13,183 nt of DNA from Lysobacteraceae bacterium (lineage in GTDB: Bacteria > Pseudomonadota > Gammaproteobacteria > Xanthomonadales > Xanthomonadaceae), in the NCBI GenBank assembly GCA_003449195.1, contig DMID01000225.1, positions 1 through 13,183 on the forward strand. Reading direction: 5' to 3'. A model generated the notes under the pieces. It was not told the origin of the DNA and made no database searches. It saw only the letters and a program-made list of their open reading frames with translations. The position numbers and the translations under genes are program-made. Below are positions 6,652 through 13,183 of the stretch, in pieces. The stretch's first letter is position 1. Each line of letters starts with the position of its first letter.

Positions 6652-6657
6652 TTTCCC

Positions 6658-7104
6658 ATGAGCCTGAAGCAGCAATTGACCGACGACATGAAGACGGCGA
6701 TGAAGGCCGGCGAGAAGGAACGCCTCGGCGTCATCCGCCTGATCAACGCCGCCATCAAGCAGCGCGAGGTGGACGAGCGCATCGAGCTGGACGATGCCGC
6801 CGTGCTGGCCGTGCTGGAGAAGATGGTCAAGCAGCGCAAGGACTCCATCACCCAGTACGAAGCGGCCAAGCGCGAAGACCTGGCGGCGGTCGAGCGCGCC
6901 GAAATGGCGGTGATCGAAACCTATCTGCCGGCCAAGCTGGGCGAAGCCGAAGTCCTGGCCGCCATCCAGGCCGCCATCGCCCAGACCGGCGCCAGCGGCC
7001 CGGCCGACATGGGCAAGCTGATGGCCGTGCTGAAGCCCAAGCTGGCCGGCCAGGCCGACATGGGCCAGGTTTCGGCCTTGGTGAAGAAGGCACTGGCGGG
7101 CTGA
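6658..7104 (+). CDS. yqeY: GatB/YqeY domain-containing protein
   Basis: This 148-residue soluble protein is of the YqeY family, related to the C-terminal tRNA-binding region of GatB, the amidotransferase subunit that acts on mischarged Glu/Asp-tRNA. The free-standing protein has no proven reaction. Family features are the N-terminal MSLKQQLTDDMKTAMKAGEK, RLGVIRLINAAIKQREVDER (residues 22-41), RKDSITQYEAA, then EMAVIETYLPAKL. It ends with the GPADMGKLMAVLKPKLAG and QADMGQVSALVKKAL segments typical of the YqeY tail domain. Length is normal. A GGAGG site supports the start. The gene lies 164 bp after rpsU, beyond a terminator, and the rpsU-yqeY-dnaG order is common in many gammaproteobacteria. 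Confidence 0.94.
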   Translation: MSLKQQLTDDMKTAMKAGEKERLGVIRLINAAIKQREVDERIELDDAAVLAVLEKMVKQRKDSITQYEAAKREDLAAVERAEMAVIETYLPAKLGEAEVLAAIQAAIAQTGASGPADMGKLMAVLKPKLAGQADMGQVSALVKKALAG

Positions 7105-7157
7105 TCCGGACGCATGATCCGGCGGCATACTGGCCTCCCGCCCCAGCCGCCACGCAC

Positions 7158-7682
7158 ATGACCGCCACTCCCGCCACCGACGACACCGTGCTGCGCCCCG
7201 CGCAGCGCGACGACGTGCCGACCATCCTCGCCTTCATCCGCGAACTGGCCGTGTACGAAAAGCTCGAACACGAGGCCGTCGCCACGCCGGCCCTGATGGA
7301 ACGGGCATTGTTCGGCGAACGCCCGGCGGCCGAAGTGATCATTGCCGAAGCCGACGGCCAGCCCGCCGGCTTCGTGCTGTTCTTCACCACGTTCTCCACC
7401 TTCGTGGGCCTGCCCGGGCTGTATCTGGAAGATCTGTTCGTGCGCCCGGCATTCCGCAAGCGCGGCATCGCCACCATGCTGATGCGCCACCTTGCCCGTA
7501 CAGCGGTCGAACGCGGGTATGGCCGTTTCGAATGGTCGGTGCTGGACTGGAACGAACCGGCCATCCGCTTCTACCGCAGCCTCGGTGCCCGTCCGATGGA
7601 CGAATGGACCGTGCAGCGCGTGGACGGCGAGGCTCTGCTCGCACTGGCCCGTGACGGCCAAACGAGTACGCAAATTCAGTAA
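7158..7682 (+). CDS. GNAT family N-acetyltransferase, diamine acetyltransferase-like
   Basis: This 174-residue cytoplasmic acetyltransferase should transfer acetyl from acetyl-CoA to an amine. The signature LYLEDLFVRPAFRKRGIATML (89-109) contains the RKRGIA acetyl-CoA pyrophosphate-binding loop. WNEPAIRFYRSLGA (131-144) includes Y139, the usual general acid position. These motifs and the overall length resemble the spermidine/spermine (SSAT-like) branch of GNAT proteins, so polyamines are a possible substrate, but related proteins act on amino acids or other amines. The ATG at 7158 is 53 bp after the yqeY stop. Longer in-frame readings run back through yqeY in another frame and are rejected. 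The ribosome binding site is weak. The stop codon lies inside the Fur-box-like site of the next gene. Confidence 0.88.
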   Translation: MTATPATDDTVLRPAQRDDVPTILAFIRELAVYEKLEHEAVATPALMERALFGERPAAEVIIAEADGQPAGFVLFFTTFSTFVGLPGLYLEDLFVRPAFRKRGIATMLMRHLARTAVERGYGRFEWSVLDWNEPAIRFYRSLGARPMDEWTVQRVDGEALLALARDGQTSTQIQ

Positions 7683-7696
7683 CAAGAATCATTACC
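7678..7696 (+). promoter_or_regulatory. Fur box-like operator before the TonB-dependent receptor
   Basis: The 19 bases match the E. coli Fur consensus GATAATGATAATCATTATC at 13 positions, including the run AATCATTA (7687-7694). A weak promoter (TTCAGT at 7675-7680, TGTAAA at 7698-7703, 17-nt spacing) would have the box between its elements, so iron-loaded Fur would block it. The site overlaps the stop codon of the acetyltransferase gene. The match is visible; regulation is inferred from the receptor downstream. Confidence 0.65.
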
Positions 7697-7766
7697 ATGT
7701 AAACTTCCCGGGCCGGACGCCGCGCATCGCCCCGTCCATGACCCTCATTGCTCCGGGAATTCCTTC

Positions 7767-9905
7767 ATGTCCGCACTATCGCTCCGTTCCGCCGGGCTGC
7801 CGCGCCGTTCCGTCCTGGCCGCAAGCCTGCTGATCGCCGTCAGCGCCCACGCGCAAACGGCCGATGCAGATGCAGCCAGGACCCGCGCCACCGATCTCGA
7901 TGCCGTGCTGGTGGTTGCCCAGCGCGCCGAGCGCGTCAGCAACGGCGCCACCAATCTCGACCTGGCGATCAAGGACACGCCGCAATCGATCAGCGTGGTG
8001 ACGCGCGAGCAGATGCAGCAGTTCGGTGCCAACAGCGTCAACGATGCCCTGCGACTGGCCACCGGCTTGCAGGTGGACGAGTGGGAAACCAACCGCACCA
8101 GCTACAGCGCGCGCGGCTTCGACATCCTCAACACCCAGATCGACGGTGCCGGCCTGCCCAACAACTGGGGCATCGCCACCGGCGCCACCGACACCTTCGG
8201 CTACGAAAAGGTGGAAGTGATCCGCGGCGCCAACGGCCTGCTCACCGGCGTGGGCAACGCCGCCGGCACGATCAACTACGTCCGCAAGCGCCCGACCAAC
8301 GACGAGCAGGGCACGTTCGGCATCAGCTACGGCTCGTGGGGCACCAAGCGCGCGCAGGTGGATTACTCCACGCCGCTGACCGCCAACGGCACCTGGGCCG
8401 CGCGCATCGTGGCCGCGCACGAAGACGGCAACACCTGGCTGCGCGCCAACGACAACAACCGCAATTACGTCTATGGCGTGGTCGACGGCCAGATCGGCGA
8501 AAACGGCACCCTGACCTTCGGCTATTCGTATCAGCGCGCCAAGTCCGACGGCATCATGTGGGGCGCGTTGAGCTTCATGGCCAATGATGGCAGCCAGCTT
8601 TCGTGGCCGGTCAGCGCCTCGACCACCCAGGACTGGACCTACTGGAACACCAATACCCACACGGCGTTTGCCGAATACACGCATCAACTCGGCCAGGACT
8701 GGCAGTTGAAGCTGAGCTACAACTACCGCCATGCCACCGGCGACGAGCGGATGTTCTACGCCTACGATGCCCTCGGTGCCGGCCTCGACCCGGATACCGG
8801 CCTCGGGCTTTACGGGTATCCGTGGGGCGGCAACGACACATCGACCGCCAACATGGGCGCCGCCACGCTCGACGGCCATTTCGAGCTGTTCGGCCGCGAT
8901 CAGGAAGTGATGCTCGGCGCCAGCATCGCCCGGAGCACATCGCGCAGCTGGGAACGCAGCGCGGATTTCTCCTCGCCGGCGTGGGGCGCGCTCCCCGCCT
9001 TCCCGTACGCCTCCGATGCCATCGCCGAGCCCGACTGGAGCGACCCGTCGCTGTATTCCGTGCTCAACCAGCGCCTCAAGCGCGCCTTCGGCGCCACGCG
9101 CCTCGCGCTGACCGACCGCCTGAAGGCCATCGTCGGCATCAACTACGCCCAATACCGGCGCGACGGCAACTCGTACACGCTGACCTTCGACCAGACCACC
9201 CGCCATACCAGCCCTTACGGCGGCGTGACCTTCGACTTCGACGAGCACGTGCTCGGCTACGTCAGCTATTCGGACATCTACCAGCCGCAGGATCAGGTGG
9301 ATGCGAACAACCGCTACCTCGACGCCAGCAAGGGCGTGAACTATGAAGTCGGCATCAAGGCCGACTGGCTGGACAAGCGCCTGCTGACCACGCTGGCCGT
9401 GTTCAAGGCCGATCAGGACGGGCTGGCCACCCCGACCGGCCAATACAACCAGTACGGTTCGTCGATCTATGCCCCGGTGGACATCCGCTCCAAGGGCGTC
9501 GAACTCGAGGCCACCGGCAAGCTGACCGACAACCTGGACATGGTGCTCGGCTACACCGCACTGAAGCTGGACGGACAGGACGGCAACGACACCTACCGCT
9601 GGGTGCCGCGCCGCACCGCCAAACTGCTGCTCAGCGCGCGTTTGCCGAGCTACGCAGCCCTGTCGTACGGCATCGGCGCACGTTGGCAGAGCGACATTTC
9701 CAATGTCGAAAGCAGCGGCTTCACCGTCCGCCAGGGCAGCTACGCCGTGGCCGATGCCTTCGTCGGCTGGGATTTCCTGTCCAATGCATCGCTGCGCCTG
9801 AACGTGAAGAACATCGGCAACGAGAAGTACATCACCACCCTGCGCTACAGCGGCTACTACGGCGCGCCGCGCAGCTACACGCTGAGCATGGACTGGCGGT
9901 TCTGA
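7767..9905 (+). CDS. TonB-dependent siderophore receptor
   Basis: This 712-residue outer-membrane receptor should import ferric siderophores with energy from TonB-ExbB-ExbD. Residues 1-29 form a signal peptide (basic LPRRS, hydrophobic core, AHA before the likely cut at 29/30). A TonB-box-like DAVLVVA (45-51) follows. The plug domain (about 62-176) includes IKDTPQSISVVTREQM (68-83), SARGFDILNTQIDG (114-127) and the EKVEVIRGANGLLTGVGNAAG motif region (147-167). The remainder is a 22-stranded beta barrel ending in MDWRF, with the C-terminal phenylalanine needed for outer-membrane insertion. It most resembles the FhuE/FpvA branch but lacks the N-terminal signalling domain of FpvA. The exact siderophore cannot be told. 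No partner transport or biosynthesis gene lies beside it. A Fur-box-like site upstream suggests iron repression. Confidence 0.93.
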   Translation: MSALSLRSAGLPRRSVLAASLLIAVSAHAQTADADAARTRATDLDAVLVVAQRAERVSNGATNLDLAIKDTPQSISVVTREQMQQFGANSVNDALRLATGLQVDEWETNRTSYSARGFDILNTQIDGAGLPNNWGIATGATDTFGYEKVEVIRGANGLLTGVGNAAGTINYVRKRPTNDEQGTFGISYGSWGTKRAQVDYSTPLTANGTWAARIVAAHEDGNTWLRANDNNRNYVYGVVDGQIGENGTLTFGYSYQRAKSDGIMWGALSFMANDGSQLSWPVSASTTQDWTYWNTNTHTAFAEYTHQLGQDWQLKLSYNYRHATGDERMFYAYDALGAGLDPDTGLGLYGYPWGGNDTSTANMGAATLDGHFELFGRDQEVMLGASIARSTSRSWERSADFSSPAWGALPAFPYASDAIAEPDWSDPSLYSVLNQRLKRAFGATRLALTDRLKAIVGINYAQYRRDGNSYTLTFDQTTRHTSPYGGVTFDFDEHVLGYVSYSDIYQPQDQVDANNRYLDASKGVNYEVGIKADWLDKRLLTTLAVFKADQDGLATPTGQYNQYGSSIYAPVDIRSKGVELEATGKLTDNLDMVLGYTALKLDGQDGNDTYRWVPRRTAKLLLSARLPSYAALSYGIGARWQSDISNVESSGFTVRQGSYAVADAFVGWDFLSNASLRLNVKNIGNEKYITTLRYSGYYGAPRSYTLSMDWRF

Positions 9906-9916
9906 GCAATGTGGCC

Positions 9917-9940
9917 GGGGCGGCCTGCGGGCCGCCCCGT
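9917..9940 (+). terminator. hairpin after the TonB-dependent receptor gene
   Basis: A perfect 10-bp stem (CGGGGCGGCC / GGCCGCCCCG) with a TGCG loop begins 11 nt after the receptor stop codon. It lacks a T run, so termination may need Rho, but it lies where a barrier between the iron-regulated receptor and dnaG would be expected. Confidence 0.55.
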
Positions 9941-9985
9941 CGGCAGCGGTGCGCCGGCAGCGGCCACGCGCCGCCATCGGCACCT

Positions 9986-9991
9986 TAAACT
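9986..9991 (+). promoter_or_regulatory. possible -10 box of a leaderless dnaG transcript
   Basis: TAAACT keeps the key T, A and final T of a -10 box (4 of 6 matches to TATAAT) and lies 6 nt before the dnaG ATG. Transcription would therefore start at or beside the A of the start codon. No Shine-Dalgarno sequence precedes this ATG, and no good -35 is seen at 17 nt. Speculative. Confidence 0.3.
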
Positions 9992-9997
9992 AGCCCG

Positions 9998-11734
9998 ATG
10001 GCACGCCTCCCCGACGCCTTCATCGACGACCTGCTGGCCCGGACGGACATCGTCGAGGTGGTCGGCACGCGCGTGCCGCTCAAGCGCCAAGGCAAGGAAT
10101 ACTCGGCGCGCTGCCCGTTCCACGACGAGCGTTCGGCCTCGTTCTACGTTTCGCCGACCAAGCAGTTCTACCACTGCTTCGGCTGCGGCGCGCACGGCAC
10201 CGCGATCAGCTTCCTGATGAACTACGACCGCCTCGACTTCCTCGATGCGGTGGACGAACTGGCCAAGCGCGTCGGCGTCGAGGTGCCGCGCGACACCCGC
10301 GCGCAAACGCAGAACGACGACAGCCGCGACCTGTTCGCCGCGCTCGAAGCGGCCGCGCGCTTCTTCCGCAAGCAGTTGCAGGCCAGCGACAAGGCGCGCG
10401 CCTATTTCGCCTCGCGCGGCGTCGATGCCGGCACGATGGAGCGCTTCCAGCTGGGCTATGCACCCGACGGCTACAGCGCGCTCAAGGATGCACTGGGCAC
10501 CGACGAGCGGCGGATGAAACTGCTCGACCGTGCCGGCCTGTTCTCGAAGAACGACCGCGGCCACGTCTACGACAAGTTCCGTGACCGGGTGATGTTCCCG
10601 ATCTTCGACCGCCGCGGCCGGCCGATTGCCTTCGGCGGCCGGGTGATGGCCAGGGACGACGGCCCCAAGTACCTCAATTCGCCCGAGACCGCGCTGTTCC
10701 ACAAGGGCCGCGAGCTGTACGGCTTGTGGCAGGTACGGCAGGCGCACCAGAAGATCGCGCGGCTGATCGTGGTGGAGGGCTACATGGACGTGGTCAGCCT
10801 GTTCCAGTTCGGCGTCACCGAGGCGGTGGCCACGCTCGGTACCGCGACCACGCCGGACCATGCCGAACTGCTGTTCCGCAACGCCCCGGACGTGTACTTC
10901 TGCTTCGACGGCGACAATGCCGGGCGCAAGGCCGCCTGGCGCGCGCTCGAATCGGTGCTGCCGCGGATGAAGGACGGCCGCCAGGCCTTCTTCCTGTTCC
11001 TGCCCGACGGCGAGGACCCGGACACCATCGTGCGCAAGGAAGGCAAGGATGCCTTCGACGCGCGTTTGAAGGATGCGGTGCCGCTGTCGCAGTTCTTCTT
11101 CGACGAGCTCACGCGCGAGATCAACCTGTCCACGCTCGACGGCCGCGCACGGCTGGCCGAGCACGCGCGGCCGATGCTGGCGCATATCCCGGACGGCGCG
11201 TTCGGCGACCTGATGAAACAGGAACTGGCGCGACTGACCGGCATTGGTGCCACTGCATCCGCAACGGCCATGCCCTCGGCGCCGCCCGTCATGCCTCGAC
11301 GCAACACGGCGCCTGCACAGAAGCGCAGTCTGGTGCGCAGCGCCATCGTGATCCTGCTGCAGCAGCCGGCTCTGGCGCAGAAAATCGCTCCGCCCTTCCA
11401 CTTCGCCGAACTGCGCCAGCCGGGCGTGCCTTTGCTGCTGGAGCTGATCGAACTGGTGCATGCCCGCCCGGACCTGAGCACCGGTGCGCTGCTGGAACAC
11501 TTTGCCGAACGCGAGGAACTGGCCGCATTGCAGAAGCTGGCGGTGCAGCAGATACCCGGCGACGAGGCCTCGTGGACCACCGAGCTGCTCGACGCCGTGG
11601 TCCAGCTCGAACGCCAGACCGTGCAGCAACGCATCGACGAACTGTTGGCCAAGCAGCGCGGCAGCGGCCTGGACGAAACCGACAAGTACGAATTGCGCGC
11701 CCTGCTGCAGGCACGCCACGCTCCCGCACGCTGA
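9998..11734 (+). CDS. dnaG: DNA primase
   Basis: DnaG makes the RNA primers for leading-strand restart and Okazaki fragments, working with the DnaB helicase. The 578-residue product (E. coli 581) has all three domains. The N-terminal zinc-binding domain has ligands C39, H42, C60 and C63 (CPFH and CFGC). The catalytic core includes YLNSPETALFHKG (225-237), and its TOPRIM metal residues are E260 in VVEGYMDV and D304/D306 in CFDGDNAG. The C-terminal helicase-binding domain starts near 435, after an Ala/Pro-rich linker. No residue appears missing. The ATG at 9998 gives the family N-terminus (FIDDLLARTDIVEVVG) but has no ribosome binding site. It is 92 bp after the receptor gene. The usual neighbours rpsU and yqeY are 3.5 and 2.9 kb upstream, and rpoD is not seen downstream in the window. 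Confidence 0.97.
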   Translation: MARLPDAFIDDLLARTDIVEVVGTRVPLKRQGKEYSARCPFHDERSASFYVSPTKQFYHCFGCGAHGTAISFLMNYDRLDFLDAVDELAKRVGVEVPRDTRAQTQNDDSRDLFAALEAAARFFRKQLQASDKARAYFASRGVDAGTMERFQLGYAPDGYSALKDALGTDERRMKLLDRAGLFSKNDRGHVYDKFRDRVMFPIFDRRGRPIAFGGRVMARDDGPKYLNSPETALFHKGRELYGLWQVRQAHQKIARLIVVEGYMDVVSLFQFGVTEAVATLGTATTPDHAELLFRNAPDVYFCFDGDNAGRKAAWRALESVLPRMKDGRQAFFLFLPDGEDPDTIVRKEGKDAFDARLKDAVPLSQFFFDELTREINLSTLDGRARLAEHARPMLAHIPDGAFGDLMKQELARLTGIGATASATAMPSAPPVMPRRNTAPAQKRSLVRSAIVILLQQPALAQKIAPPFHFAELRQPGVPLLLELIELVHARPDLSTGALLEHFAEREELAALQKLAVQQIPGDEASWTTELLDAVVQLERQTVQQRIDELLAKQRGSGLDETDKYELRALLQARHAPAR

Positions 11735-11752
11735 CCCGGACCCCGCCGCCCC

Positions 11753-12748
11753 ATGAACCTGCTGCAACGCCTGCGCATCGACCCGTTCACGCTGTACCTG
11801 CTCGGCACCGTCACCCTCGCCTCGCTGCTGCCGGTGCACGGCACCTCGGCAAAGTTCATGGACGTGTTCACCGACATCGCCATCGCCGCGCTGTTCTTCA
11901 TGCATGGCGCCAAGCTCTCGCGCGACGCGATCAAGGCCGGCGCGCTGCATTGGCGGCTGCACCTGACCATCCTCGCCTGCACCTTCGTGCTGTTCCCGCT
12001 GCTCGGCTTGCTGCTCAAGCCCGTGGCGCATGCCCTGCTGACGCCGCAGTTGTTCGTCGGCGTGCTGTTCCTGTGCGCGCTGCCGTCCACGGTGCAGTCG
12101 TCGATCGCGTTCACCTCGATGGCCGGCGGCAACATCCCGGCGGCAGTCTGCGCGGCGGCGCTGTCCAGCCTGCTCGGCGTGTTCATCACCCCCGCGCTGA
12201 TGGTGCTGCTGGTCGGCGCACAGGGCGCGATGGCCGACCCGTGGACCGCCATCGGCAAGATTTTGTTGCAGCTGCTGGTGCCCTTCCTCGCCGGGCATTT
12301 GCTGCGGCCATGGATCGGCAACTGGGTGGACCGGCACCGCCCGCTGCTGAAATTCACCGATCAGGGCACCATCCTGCTGGTGGTCTACACCGCCTTCAGC
12401 GCGGCCGTGATCGAAGGCCTGTGGCGCACCACGCCGCTGCCCTCGCTGCTGGCGGTGGCCGCCGCCGCCGCGTTGCTGCTGGCGGTGGCGATGAGCCTGA
12501 TCATGTTCACCGCACGCAAGCTCGGTTTCGACCGCGCCGACGAGATCGCGATTGTCTTTTGCGGTTCGAAGAAAAGCCTCGCCACCGGCGTGCCGATGGC
12601 CAAGGTGATGTTTGCCGGCGGCAGCCTCGGCGCGATCGTGCTGCCGGTGATGCTGTACCACCAAATCCAGCTGATCGCCTGCTCGTTCGTCGCCCAGCAC
12701 TATGTCCGCACCGGCCCGACCAACGACGCCGGCAAGGGGAAAAGCTAG
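11753..12748 (+). CDS. bile acid:sodium symporter family protein (YfeH-like)
   Basis: This 331-residue inner-membrane protein of the sodium/bile acid cotransporter fold (SBF-like, PF13593 type) is close in length to E. coli YfeH (332). About nine to ten hydrophobic helices are visible (near 12-28, 36-52, 68-90, 99-110, 126-155, 167-184, 205-222, 229-252, 285-312). Family motifs are ALFFMHGAKLS (46-56), CALPSTVQSSIAFTSMAGGN (108-127), where the broken helix forms the sodium site, and FCGSKKSLATGVPMA (269-283). The bacterial substrate is unknown; bile acids themselves are unlikely. The ATG is 18 nt after the dnaG stop, without a clear ribosome binding site or promoter, so it is probably co-transcribed with dnaG. 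The 3' end faces a convergent gene 20 nt away. Confidence 0.9.
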   Translation: MNLLQRLRIDPFTLYLLGTVTLASLLPVHGTSAKFMDVFTDIAIAALFFMHGAKLSRDAIKAGALHWRLHLTILACTFVLFPLLGLLLKPVAHALLTPQLFVGVLFLCALPSTVQSSIAFTSMAGGNIPAAVCAAALSSLLGVFITPALMVLLVGAQGAMADPWTAIGKILLQLLVPFLAGHLLRPWIGNWVDRHRPLLKFTDQGTILLVVYTAFSAAVIEGLWRTTPLPSLLAVAAAAALLLAVAMSLIMFTARKLGFDRADEIAIVFCGSKKSLATGVPMAKVMFAGGSLGAIVLPVMLYHQIQLIACSFVAQHYVRTGPTNDAGKGKS

Positions 12749-12749
12749 T

Positions 12750-12764
12750 CGGCCGTGATGGCCG
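12750..12764. terminator. small hairpin between convergent genes
   Basis: CGGCC (12750-12754) and GGCCG (12760-12764) enclose a 5-nt loop in the 20-nt space between two converging stop codons. It would fold in either transcript and could act as a weak bidirectional terminator, but neither side has a T run. Confidence 0.3.
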
Positions 12765-12768
12765 GGGG

Positions 12769-13183
12769 CTAGGCATCCAGCACCGGCAAGGTCAGCACCC
12801 TGTCCCACGCCGACGCATCGGCGGCGGTTTCCTGCAAACCAGCGATGGCCTTGCCGCTGCGATCAAGCAGAGCCGTCACCTTGCAGGCACGCAGGCAGGC
12901 CACGAATTGGCCACGCACGGCATCGACCTGGATCGACAAGGGTGCCAGATCGGCCAGATGGCGGCCCATCGAAACCGGCGGCTCGATCACCCGACCGTCC
13001 GCATCGGTGACGGTCCACGGCGGACGGCGCGTCATCGCATGCATGTTGCCGGTCAGCACGATCACGCGCGTGTCCGGGTGCCCGGCCAGCAAGGCCCGGA
13101 TGTCGTCGGCCATCGCCGCATCGCGATCTTCCGCCTGCGGATGGTCGAAGGCATGCACGCGGTGAAGCGTCCTCGTTTTTCCG
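12769..13183 (-). CDS. C-terminal part of an uncharacterised protein, possibly ChaN/erythromycin-esterase-like (Tiki fold)
   Basis: The 137 visible residues are the C-terminal end of a gene whose start lies beyond the window; the frame is open to the edge. I do not recognise the family with certainty. The pattern EDRDAAMADDIRALL, then RVIVLTGNMHAM and later SMGRHL resembles the RD..MA..I and G..H motifs of the Tiki-like superfamily (ChaN haem-binding and erythromycin-esterase-like proteins), in which the Asp and His help bind metal or ligand. Two cysteines close together (CLRAC) are notable. No membrane segment is seen in this part. A GTG at 13158 is an internal codon rather than a convincing start. 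It converges on the symporter gene with a 20-nt gap. The coding call is good, the family call is weak. Confidence 0.6.
   Translation of the reverse strand, partial: GKTRTLHRVHAFDHPQAEDRDAAMADDIRALLAGHPDTRVIVLTGNMHAMTRRPPWTVTDADGRVIEPPVSMGRHLADLAPLSIQVDAVRGQFVACLRACKVTALLDRSGKAIAGLQETAADASAWDRVLTLPVLDA

Noticed and set aside
7102..7122. Direct repeat of TGATCCGG spaced 13 bp at the end of yqeY
   Set aside because: Only two 8-bp copies, one overlapping the stop codon, with no further structure; could be an operator but nothing supports it.
7738..7833. Short upstream frame beginning before the receptor start and overlapping it
   Set aside because: 31 codons, Pro/Cys-rich, no ribosome binding site. 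Not distinguishable from chance.
7776..9983. 735-codon minus-strand open frame opposite the receptor gene
   Set aside because: It mirrors the codon bias of the receptor gene, shows no recognisable domain and covers the same DNA as a well-supported outer-membrane protein.
9875..12808. 977-codon open frame on the minus strand opposite dnaG and the symporter gene
   Set aside because: Long antisense frames are common in GC-rich DNA. The translation is low-complexity, rich in Gln/His/Arg/Ala, and the plus strand encodes two clear protein families.

Overview
The window is GC-rich, ordinary-looking chromosome, most likely from a gammaproteobacterium of the Xanthomonadales (Lysobacter, Pseudoxanthomonas or Rhodanobacter-like). 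The grounds are the high GC content, the tsaD<>rpsU-yqeY...dnaG neighbourhood, and protein sequences close to gammaproteobacterial FolB, YbdG and DnaG. The genus is an inference. I see no tRNA, rRNA, CRISPR array, insertion sequence or phage gene.

Left part (1-6055), all on the minus strand, read from right to left: tsaD (t6A tRNA modification), folB (dihydroneopterin aldolase), a YbdG-type mechanosensitive channel, then a circularly permuted ATP-grasp protein with its alpha-E partner, then a non-coding gap of about 390 bp, then folK (cut by the window edge). folB and the channel overlap by 4 nt (ATGA), and the ATP-grasp and alpha-E genes overlap by 1 nt (TGATG). Each of these pairs should therefore be translationally coupled. 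The two folate genes flank the ATP-grasp/alpha-E pair. That pair is the least understood part of the window and lacks the transglutaminase and proteasome-like genes that often accompany it.

Right part (6152-12748), plus strand: a strong sigma70-type promoter drives rpsU (ribosomal protein S21). A structured intercistronic region of four hairpins follows, including one intrinsic terminator. Then come yqeY, a GNAT acetyltransferase, a TonB-dependent siderophore receptor with a Fur-box-like site, dnaG (primase) and a bile acid:sodium symporter family transporter. This is a version of the macromolecular synthesis region (rpsU-dnaG-rpoD) in which an acetyltransferase and an iron-uptake receptor lie between yqeY and dnaG. 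A transporter follows dnaG where rpoD might be expected. A convergent, partial minus-strand gene of uncertain family closes the window (12769-13183).

I found no convincing new multi-gene system. The points most worth a second look are the hairpin array between rpsU and yqeY (including a near-perfect 15-nt inverted repeat), the stripped-down ATP-grasp/alpha-E pair, a possible symmetric -10 element shared by tsaD and rpsU, a possible leaderless dnaG start, and the iron-regulated receptor placed inside a core replication/translation locus.
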